The notes beneath the pieces were generated by a model that searched no databases, had not been told where the DNA came from, and saw only the letters and a list, made by a program, of their open reading frames with translations. A stretch of DNA of 64,000 bases from Ascidia mentula (lineage: Eukaryota; Chordata; Ascidiacea; Phlebobranchia; Ascidiidae): positions 11,909,001-11,973,000 of the forward strand of contig OX387205.1 of NCBI GenBank assembly GCA_947561715.1, given 5' to 3'. Below are positions 51,201-62,200 of this stretch, piece by piece (positions within the stretch are counted from its first letter, which is position 1; the number at the start of each line of letters is the position of its first letter). Both the position numbers and the translations under genes were made by a program.

Positions 51201-52675
51201 TTGCAGAAAACCTGGGGACCAATAGGTGTCATTCCCGGAGGGCACGCATATTCAACGAAGTCACCGTGTCTAAAGTTTGAATTCACTTGAACCAAGCCAC
51301 GGTCAACGAAACGCACCACACTGTAACCCACACTGCCTCTAGCCGGTGGTGGCGAATTCCCACAGGTGGCATCTTAACAATAATTAACAAATGACATTAC
51401 TTGAACAGAAACTATCAAAATTGACTTTTAATTTGATATTTCCATCGGGGCGTTATTAAAATGTTGGTTGGTGTAATGGTTCTCAGCGCCTTTTTATAAA
51501 CTTTTTCTCTCTAGATAAACATTCGTCATTCTCACGTGGATTAAAGCAGGACATCCCACAATGACCGTCACAAGCACATCGTTTCCTTCCTCTACACTGC
51601 CAGTTATGCACACAAGGTTTTCGGCATGGATAACCCGCCAAACTCTCGTTTCTTCCGGGACATGAACCTATAACATATTTTTTCCTATATTTGCGCTAGT
51701 TGACATAAACACTGAACGCACTCCAGTTTTGTTTATTGCAGGGGCGTATATTCAGGATGATCACATCAAATAAAACTTTTGGGCAATGTGCTTGACATAT
51801 CCTATAATTCTGGCCTAAAACATAATTGTAATCCAGAAAAAAAAACAATGATTTTCTTTGGGTGTAAAATATTCTTTGCATGTGAGACATTGACTTTATG
51901 ATAACTTAATTAGACTTTCGAAGCAAAGTGTAACACACAGCACCAGCACTAAAGACGCCCCCAGCTGTTGTATTGGAATTTTCAGCAATATGCTCGTAAT
52001 TCCCACAAACTTGAAGAGCATACACTTATTTTCCGAAATGAAAAACTTAACTTAATAATTTACTTTGATATGAGTTATTTTATCTTCAAAATTAAACTTT
52101 ATACCGCATCTGGCAAAGACATATGATTCATCCTCGTTGTTGCTGCAATCTCCAACGCCATCACACACTTTGTCGACGCTTAAACAAAGATCACTGTTTG
52201 GACATCGAAACTTGTTGTTAGAACACGGCCCTGTTGCGCTGCTACCTGCTGACAATAGGGATATTGAAAATTTTAATTATACCCTGTCTTCAATTTGCCA
52301 AGTGGTCAGCGTAACATTAAAGTAATAATTTAGTATCGCTGCACTCGGTTTCAATGAATAGTTCATTGCTGGTATTTGTGTGATGAAAGAAACAAAATTA
52401 TTTCCCCCAAACCTCTACTTGATCCAAGTACAGGCTCTTATGGCATAAAGCACTTTATGCTGTGTAGCCAGTTTTTGTTTAAATCACTTAATGTTCAAGG
52501 AGATAAACTAAACCAATATCCGTTTTGACTTCAAAGTTAAACATCTTGCTATCGTCGCGATAATTCAGGCTATAATCAATTCGTGTAAACGGAAAATCAA
52601 AAGTTGGTTTATCTGTGGTTACTTACGGCTGAAAAGTGACTTTAACAGCAAGACAACCCATATCCAAGTCTTCAT
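48225..52675 (-). CDS. Gene B3: LDLa-WAP-CCP-trypsin serine protease
   Basis: Eleven exons summing to 1554 nt: 52627-52675, 52105-52248, 51536-51667, 51160-51372, 50853-50992, 50556-50682, 49690-49832, 49129-49303, 48863-48980, 48506-48647, 48225-48395. Compared with B1 it has a two-residue insertion (WSNSFLPNR for WSNLPNR) and a compensating two-residue deletion (GIQRRKSGHA for GIQRHTRKTGHA), both in frame. Triad, activation site and Arg/Lys pocket residues are intact, and the histidine-loop Cys are absent. The three B copies differ little, in contrast to the lectin exon of the neighbouring A genes. Confidence 0.92.
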
Positions 52676-53233
52676 CCTGAGGAATTAAACTCAAGAGACC
52701 GCAGAATGTCAGTATTTTGTTGGGAATAAACAATTCTTTTTCTTCTTATCTGTTGACCTGCTTCCACGGACAATATGATAATCATACACAAAAACACCAC
52801 TAAACCTACAGATTTTGATTCAAGTTATGCCTCAACATATCTTACAGAGCTAGGCTACTATTGGCGAAACTTGAGGAGCGGAATTTGTATTTATGTCTGT
52901 TGCTGTCCCACATTGCTTAAGAACGCCAGGCATGATTCGGGAAGTAATCGACGATACTTGTAGTTAACATCGTGGCATACCGCATAACACTGGTTCTGGT
53001 TGTTTTGTTGAAGCGATTCCTGCATGTGGCTTTTTAGGAAGGGAAATTTCCAAATTACTTTTGTCTTCGATTTGTGTTGTTAAGCATATCTGTCAAATAC
53101 GTTTATAAAGCTCCACATTCAGCTGTAGAAGAAACGTAAGAAATATAATTCATTAATCATATGATCATATGCAAAGTGGAGCCAATAATGTGAATTGGCT
53201 GTTTGGTAAGCAAAGTCGTCTGATAATCACACC

Positions 53234-53286
53234 AGCTGCACTGATGAAACCTTATAGGTCGAAACAGTGGCCATTTGTATGCAGCT
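53234..53286 (+). ncRNA. Hammerhead ribozyme-like sequence, unit 3
   Basis: AGCTGCA/TGCAGCT stem I, CTGATGA at 53241-53247, GAAA, stem III ACAG/TTGT and an A at the cleavage position (53279, a GUA site). The only defect is the A-C mismatch of stem II next to the core. It might retain weak activity. Confidence 0.65.
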
Positions 53287-54429
53287 CACACAATATGTCA
53301 TTAAGTTTGTTCAAAACCAAACTTTAACGATCTTTGATTAGCATTTTTTAAAAAATCCAATATTCCGATCAGCCACATAAAGTATTACAAGCTGCAAGAA
53401 TACGAGCTTTCGTGCCAATTGGAATTTTCACATTTTCATGTTTATGGCACATAAACTTGTGCGTGAAAAAAAACAGTGCAAAATTATTAGTCAGATACAA
53501 CCTTTTTCCACCAGTAGAGGGCAGGCAATAGTTACAGACAATGGTTAAATTATGGATCTTGCACTGTGAATACTTTCTTGGTAATGTATTTTATTGTCGC
53601 TAACGTGTTGGCATAGAAATCAATTTTTAAAATTGGATCGCAGAACAAAAAATTGAAGAAGCCCCGAGCTAAATAAAACATGTGTTAAAATAAGTAGAAA
53701 CTGTATTAAGACTGGTAGTGTGGTCGCAAAGAAATTAGTGTGGCGATAACTTTATATGATCGCGGTAAGGACGTCACGAATTCTCGGATTTGCCGAAGAA
53801 AACTTCAAGTGTTGAGATTGAAAAAAATAACACACAGAGAGCTGACAGATGAAAGACTTGCTGAGAAAATGTAGTGATTATCAGCTATCAAGCAAATGCA
53901 ACCAGGCCATAAAGAGCAAAACAGCGTAATGTTTTTACATTGGTATTTGTACTGTTTAAACAACAAAAGTAAACCATTTTATTTTGAGGAGTTTCTCGAG
54001 AAAAAATTCTCTGCTGTTAACATGTGATATTTTTAACTCCTTTATTTCATCTGATAAGAAGGTCAAGACACCGGGAGAAGTTTACTTTGATAAAGGATAG
54101 ATTGTTATTCATGAATGGAACTTCGTCGTGTAACCAATTTTTTGAGCTTGAGTGAGTCCATCGCAAGCGCCAATTAGCATTGGACTGAAGCCTCGAGGAA
54201 AGCTGCCTCTGTCGAGCGCGAAATACAACTTGTTACAAGCTCGGTCGATTCCCTTTGGTATCACTCCATTGGTTAGAAAAAAAATGAAGTGGCCCTTGTA
54301 TTTGGGTAATGTGCAAATTTGTACCGCTACATCAGTAAAACATCAAATTTTAAACTGTATCGATTGCTCAAAACAAACACAATTCTTCTTGAGAAGTTGA
54401 GGTTTATTTTTGACAAACTTTTTTTCGGA

Positions 54430-55601
54430 GAAAGTTGTATAATTTAGACCTTGCGTGTAATTCGGATTCTCCCCTTTAAAAAATATACGCTGGATGACAA
54501 AAAAATCTTTTGTACAGCTTGAAAGAAAATCTGATAAAACGCGAAAGACAGGCGAGCTGATACTCCCCGCAATCCGGTAGTTACAGATAGAAATACAAAG
54601 TACGTTAATTTTGCATTTGTTTTAGAGATCAAACTTTATTTTATAACTGCATGTTGTATATCCAAGTGGGCATGATTTTTGCGTTGTATAACTGTAACTG
54701 CTTTCGGTATATTAAGCCCAATCTGATGCTTTCCAAGAGTCAAGTAGTTGGAAAAAATGGGTAGAAAGTTGTGTAATTTGGACCTGTATGATGTGTGTAA
54801 TTTGGCCCGGGGCCACAGGAACTGATATCAATTATGTATTCATTATTATCAGAACACATTTTACACATGATCTATAATATTAGTCATATCTGAATAAAAT
54901 ATGTTATTGAAATATAGCTAACAATCAACTATATGTTTTTCAGCATTATTTTTAACTACCTGTTGATATAAATACTAATGAAAATTAGAAGTGAAATATC
55001 TTGAATTATTTGGGAAACTTAAAAATACAGAACAAAGAAGATAAAAATAAGGTCCAGTTATCTTGTTACAGTAAAGAAGATGGTTAAAGTATCTGCATTT
55101 TATTAACACAGTGCATCTTGTAGGTCTAGAATTGCAACCTCAGTTTGTATCTACTGTCTCATTTTTTGCATTTGGTATTGTAAAGTCTTTGCATTATAGT
55201 ATTGTTTTTTATTCTCAAGGTTTTTTCGCTATTTCAATTATTTTTCTGTTCTTTTTTTTTATTGAATAAAATAAAATATTGTGGAAATGTACAAATAATG
55301 GGGACAAAATATTTATGTAAAGTTGCCATCACTTCTTAGAAACTGAGTGGAAAAGAAATCGCATGGATTGTAAGTGTTACAATTTGTACACGCTGCTGTT
55401 CCAAATTATACACTAGGCGTGTAACACTCGTTCCAAAATTTCCAAATACTAATTATTCCCTACATGAAAATAACAGGATTCTGTTTTTTTGCTTTCAAAG
55501 AGTTTAGATGATAATTTATCAAATCGTGTTAATAACTCTTTTGGTGAACATCTATATTTTTTTAGATTTAAACCGAAGTGGTCCAAATTAAACGACTTTT
55601 C
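54430..55601. repeat. AT-rich inverted-repeat element, unit 3
   Basis: Third copy of the element at 11441-12600. The left end is slightly diverged (GAAAGTTGTATAATTTAGAC); the right end is kept. Confidence 0.4.
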
Positions 55602-56236
55602 TATCCTCTGCTACCTAATGTTTTGACAAATTTCTCAAACCCTTGACACTTCCAGGTGTTTTGATAATCGGCTTCATGGATCATATCAAGCAGTTCTGGC
55701 ATGTCGAATGCCATATGTATGTATGTATATATAGGCTATGTGTATTGCTTTGGTAGTTATAATACATTTTTTTGGGTCGGTAAATGTCCTGCTGTGTAAC
55801 TGAGAATAATTTTGTCACAATGCAAAGGGTTTTGTATGGGGTCAGTGTTAAGTTGTTTTGGACAGTTTTAGTATTGGTTTTGGTCAGGCAGTTCGTTTGA
55901 AGGTGTTGTGGAAAATCTAGAATATCAAAATGTTGAAGGGCATTTATGTGGAAAATTGAATCACAAGAAATCCCCTGATTCGTGATTTTGTGGCAGTGTC
56001 ACCACTTAACAACTGACCTAGTAAAAATTCTTTGCGAGACAACTGCCTAAATTGCTTCCTCAGTGGCATATTATGTGTCTTCTTTATTTACAATCACTCT
56101 GAAAAACAACATGAACTTACTAATCACATACAATTGCAGTTAATCGTTTATGCATTGTAAATGCTTTTAAAGCATAACACAGCCGTTTTTTCTTTGAAAT
56201 AAAAAAAATTCGACAACTATTTTCTTTCATATTTTA

Positions 56237-59200
56237 TCACTTGGGAATGTCAGTTGAATCAACTGGTGGGGATTCTTGACACGATGTTGCATTAAGAGCT
56301 GTATCCCAAAAACCTCCCAACCTACAAAACCGGTCCGGCTTACCAACAAGAGCCAAATCTTCATTGATGCACTAAATAACACCGTACAATAGTGTTAAGG
56401 GGGGAGTAAATATCTTTTTGATGTATAATATTTAAGTACAGGACATTATGTTCAGTTTTGCAGATGGGACAAGCATACCTTCAGATTAATAGACGATCCC
56501 GGGTGAAACCTCTGATTGCCTAAATCGGCTTTAGAATACTTGAAAACGCCAACATCATCAGAAAGATCTTGTGGGTGTATTTTGCATTGTATTGCTGCAA
56601 CAAAAGTTATGAGAATCACTCAAAATTTGAGTGGGAAATTTGTCGTAATAAAACCCACATCTCAAGCCGTATATTAAACTGTTACTTACGTTCACATGTG
56701 GGTATCTCACGGTTCCACGCAGCTGGGTTCCCCTCGCAAACTATTTCCCCATCATAACTTGCTACATATCCTGTATTACACTCAACAACCACCCTTGTAC
56801 CAATTCTCGTACATGCATTCCCGGATCTACACACAATTTGGCGGTTTGTTGTGTTCGTCAATCGGTTGCAGTGAGCCGGACATGAGGTGGTGTTAAAAGG
56901 CAAGTCCCATATGCCACCTATTGTGCAGGTTCGGGTTGAATCGCCAGAGAGTTCTGCTTCACGGTCTTTGCACTTTAAACAACAAAAGTTGAAATTTTTA
57001 ACACGTCGCTGATGAAGTGGTTCGCAAATAATGCCTTGGTTTAATGTTGTTAGTGCATCAAAAGAATTTTTATTTCAATAATCAGTGCGTAGCCTTTCAG
57101 CTGTTGCACTGATATGATATTAGGTAAGCGGACGCTAAAAACAACGGTCGACTTTCCACTAAAGAAGGTCAACAATTGCGTCGTTATGACATTTTGTTGG
57201 GTATAAGTGCGCTACCAGGTAAAGAAAGTTAAAAACCACATTCTTAATGCCATAAAATGTTAACGTTGCTATTTATTTTAGATTTAATCCACTAGAATTG
57301 CGCTAGACCCGTCATCGGTTCGTGTGACTCCGGTGGCTGTATTATTTTAAATGCCGTTAAAATTGCGGATTAAAAACCTTCGTCGAAGCCAAGAAAGTCA
57401 ATGTGTCGCTTTTTGTTCTTGCTTTTTACTGTCTCATTCATTGTCACTGTGACCAACCCACTTAGTGAGTGGGTTTACTGATATGCCAGCTGGTTAGGGT
57501 TTGTGTTTCAATGAGCTGACAGTGGAAAAGTCCCTCCTGAAGGACGCATATTGGTATTTCTATGAAAATTAGTTTTGGTGCTGGGAAATGCCCAACCTGT
57601 GTCACAATGCAAAGTCATGCATCACCAAGCAAAGCAGTGACGCAATTAAGTTAAATTTGCGGTTGAATGAGCGCACATGTGCGTGCTGTTGTCATGGCGA
57701 ATTTTAGGGTGTTTGGGGCAGTTTTAGTGGGGTTTTGAGCTATTCCAATTAGGTAGTAACTTGCTGGTGGGTGCTGCTGAAATTTATGTTGAAAATGGAG
57801 CAAAAAAATCAGGCTGTGTTTGTGGCAAAATGAATCGTTTGAGTGTCCAATCATTTGTGATTTTATGAAAGATCCATTTCATATCTACAAATTTTGATCA
57901 AAATTAGTCTCCAAAAAAATGGTTTAGCCACCCCCCTAGGGCCATTTGCCCCCCTGGCTACTCAATATTTTGGTTAAAAGAGCAACCAAAAATGGAACTG
58001 GATTTTGCAGAAAAATGAATCGTTCAACTACCCACTCATTTGCATTTTTTGTAAGTTCCAACTCTTCTCTATGCGATGGCATCAAATTTAGTTGCTGAAA
58101 AAGTGTCAAAGCCCCCCCCCCCCCATGGGCTGGGTATACCCCCCTGTTGGTCATATGATCTTCCAGGAGGCCCAAAAAGTCCTTGCTCTGTACAGTCTCA
58201 TCCAGGAGCAAATTTTTTTTTTCAACTTTGTAGAATTTTAGGTCCCTATGTAAGTCACAAGACCCATCAACGGTCATTGGGAAACAAGCGGAACAGTCGC
58301 TATATGCATTACAGCCGAGGGCCTTGAACACAGGATTTCTCCAATCTAATACCCATATAGGTCCTTAAGGCTTATTGTTGCGCAACACACGTAAACAGGT
58401 TGCGCGCTTGTCGTCGGTAGAACGAACTAATAGTGAAGTCAAGAGACATCTGTAGGCCTATACTATTTGGCTTGCATAGGGCGAGAAGTCCAACTTTAAG
58501 TAAAAGATAAAAATACTTTACTTGTTAACATGAGGGTCGGTGCACTGTTTAACGAGAAATCACCGCCATATATCTTAGCGTTAAAACCAATCCTACCTGA
58601 TTTAATGCAATCAACGACGATTTCGGCTACCTGTGCCTTTTGAAGTATATGAAATATCACACTAGTATGTCGGTAACGAAGAAGACCATTAATAATTTGA
58701 AGTGTTAAATTATCACCTTTAGGTGAATTTGAGCGCCGGGAGGAAACGATTGACCGTTTTCGGACACGTTCACACCATCTGGAAGATCATCAGGTTGAAT
58801 CGTGCAAGGAATCACTGAAATTAGATTCAAGAGATGTTGGTTTGCAAAATTGATGTATGTGAAGCTCACTAATTAAAATTCTTGTTGCCAATGATTACAA
58901 AGCATGACTTAAGTCTTACACAGAAAAAATAAGCTAAGAATGCAAAAAAATACAATGTTTTTTTTACGCAATCCATTATTCAAGAGACACCTTGGGTTGT
59001 GCAACATATTGAAATCAGCATTTCGCTCAATAAAAAAAATCGTTTATATTTTGCAATTATCCAGATTATGCGCTTATATTTCGAAAATGATCTGTTATGC
59101 GGTTTGGGATTTACCATTCCACTTGCAATTAAACAGATATATATGGGTAAACAGATTTATAGTCGTGTGTGGCCGATAACAGCATGACGTCACCACCCGT

Positions 59201-62200
59201 ACGTGCCTTATTTGTGACGTCAGTCAGGGCAGCTCCATATAATAATGGAGCTACACCAACTGCGTCATTCAAACTGATAGTGGCACAAGTTCTTGCCGAA
59301 ACGTTTATCGTATGAAACATGACAATGTTGACAACAGTAAGGGCCAGTTTCTTTATTGTCAGAATTATGAGCAAATCCGTAAATCTTGTTACTAAACAGA
59401 TTTTGTTTCCACACTGAATTTGGTTTTTCCATTGATCAATTCGAAATATACTGAATTAGCCCTTTGTACCCTACCATGTGAAAATAAAGAAAGACGATAT
59501 GTTGAGATTACGTGTGTAAATACAAAGCAAGCAATGCAGCTATTGTTTAGAGATGGTATGTGCGTAGTCATACCAACATTATCAAGTTCTGTTACAATAA
59601 AACCAACAAATAAATATTCTGCGTGATAAAAGCCTCAATTTCCAAGTTACCGTCACATGTCGGCAATTCCCGCTCCCATTCACCGCTGTCTAAACAGGCG
59701 GCCTTTCTCCTTCCAAGTAACTTGAAACCATTAGCACAACTAAATCGGAACAGGCGACGACTTGGATGAGAGATTCGCTCAGAACGAAGATGGGGAGATT
59801 GGATATTACAGTTGCCTGCGTTAAACACTGTAGGTTAAAACTAAACGCAGAAGACTTCCACCTTTACCTGGCAACTTTAGATCAAACACATAAACCAAAC
59901 AACATCAGATTAGGTTGGTTTTTGTTTGTCCAAAAGTGCCGTGTCATGGTTTTTAAATTACATGTATGGGTCATTATTTTGTGAATAAAGAATTGGTTTG
60001 TTCTGCGTTGGGAGACCATGTAGTGACAAGATATCGATTTTATTACCAACGTCTTCGAGAGGATATCCAGTAGATTTAGGAATTGACTGAGTGGTGGCAA
60101 CCGTGCTTGTAGTTGTTGGTAAAATTTCTAAAAATAAGTTTCACCATTAGGAGATTCTCATTGCAAGATGAAAGTCACTTTATGTATATATGTATACATA
60201 AAACGTGGTAAATGGAATGTAAGGTTGCACACTTTTGGCAACCAAGATATCCAGTTAGGCTAAACTTTATCACCATATTTGTAGCATATTATTCAAACTC
60301 GCCCGGTCGCGTATAATATGATTTTTGTGTAGGAAGTAACTAGAAATCGCAAATAAACGCATATTGTAGTGTGAGTGTGACCTTCTCTATTTTGTTTAAT
60401 TATTATTTTTTATCATACTGGGATTAAAACCAGGATGTCCTGGGCACGAATCCTGATCTTGGTTTTCTTCTAGGTATATGGGTCGGACGTTGACCGAAGT
60501 TGCTAATCGCTTTTTTAACCACACCAAGAATAAAGCTACGCCTACTAGTGAAAATCAACCACAGAAAACCATTCTCACCAGAGGGACGTTCGACGCACTC
60601 ATACGAAGTATAATCGGAAGTCCACAACATTCCTGGCAAACAGGTTATTGTAGGGGGTTGACCCTCGGCAAGTTGAAGAGAGGGGTTTTTACACTAAAGT
60701 TGAAATAACAAAAAAATGTCGTTCAGCTAACATAACTTTAAAGCCTAGTTTTCAGATCAAAGAGGCTGCAAATTAACCAAAAATACTCCTGATGTCTTGT
60801 ATTACAACTGGGTTCAACAACCAAAAAATAAATGAATGAATTACTCGCAGTTCAATGGATTTTCCAACTTTCCTAAGTTTTTCGTCATCAGTTTTCAATT
60901 CTACTCCAACTACGTCTACATCGGGTGGTAAATCGTTGTAATAAAACACACAGGGTCGCCCTAAAAACGAAAGTGTTTGTTATCGTTATACATCGCAGAA
61001 GAAATACATTTCCAGCAACATAAATAATATAGGGTGCATGTTCGTAAGAGCACTCCAGTACATAAACTTAAATACATGGGAATTAAAGTTATTCCATTTA
61101 GAGAGCAACAAAAACTTCCTTGCAGGCGTATAAGTGTTTAAATATCAAAGGAAAGGTAGGATTTAAAGGCTTAAAATTCCTAATCTTTTTTTTATATTTT
61201 TATACCTCCGCTGTGTCATTTACACCTGTCAACTTTCAAATACATTTCTACTGACAAATCACAAAAATACCTTGACATGATGGAATTTCATGTGACCACC
61301 CATCTGTGCAATGTATTTCATTGTATGCAGGTGTTTCGTACCCTGGCGCACAGATCACCCGCACCCTTGATCCATATTTCCACCTATCTGTGCTGTTTTC
61401 ATGATAATCCAGGAATTCCAAGCGACCATTGCATGGTGTTTCAAGTTGAGGGCAAGGGGCATGGCATGAAGCATTATTGGGGTGGACATCCCACCATCCT
61501 TCAGGCCCATCACAATGATATTTCCTCACGCCTATAAGGTCTTTTTCTGGATCAGAACACTGCATCAAATTGTGTTTTGGAGTTGATTTTAATAAACAAT
61601 TTTTTCTCAAACCTGTGGAATTATTTTGCGAAACCCTCTGTATTGACAAAAACTGTGATTCAACTAATTAAAGACAATAACCTTTTTTATTATCATACAA
61701 GGGAAATATTTTCAATATTGTTAAAAACATCTACCTACTTGTAATGTGATACTTTCACCACCAAAAATCCACTCCTCATCTAGTGAAACATTATCATATC
61801 CAACAACTTCAACCCCGTCTGACAAAAAAGTGGCTTCCAACACGCAAGGCGTAACTGATAAGTAAAAAACACTACAGTGAAAGTTCTTTAGGGTTTGTTG
61901 CCTAATAACCTACGTTTACAGGTTGTTTGAGGATCAGACCACCCGCCTGCTTTACATTCAATGTATTCTGTAGTCGGTTTATAACCTTTACTGCAATTTA
62001 ACTTCAATCGTGCTCCAATTTGTCGATTAGCTGACTCAGAGTCATGAAAAAGGAAAACACCGTTGGCAGGATTGTTTACCAACCTGCACTGAAAAACTGC
62101 AAACAATGGGCATTAGATTTCAATCTAAATATCAATGCCTAACATTGTTGTATGATTCCTAATTAAGATATCATGAAGATTGCTTTGTATTTGCAACTAT

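Larger units (their letters stand above)
13237..56236 (-). repeat. Tandem array of A-B units (two whole units; part units each side)
   Basis: Whole units run 13237-35730 and 35731-56236. Part units fill 1-13236 and 56237-64000. Equivalent stop codons of B lie at 5199, 27050 and 48225; those of A at 13237, 35731 and 56237. Length differences come from the module changes and transposons listed separately. All members are in the same orientation. Confidence 0.9.
52676..56236. other. Intergenic region between B3 start and A4 stop
   Basis: No gene is supported. Contains the ribozyme-like copy 53234-53286, a minus-strand open segment at 54115-54264 and the AT-rich inverted-repeat element 54430-55601. 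Confidence 0.7.

Noticed and set aside
57936-58331. 131-codon minus-strand frame in the A4 intron.
   Set aside because: It lies wholly inside the TTAA-flanked MITE, contains low-complexity runs and has no recognisable domain.
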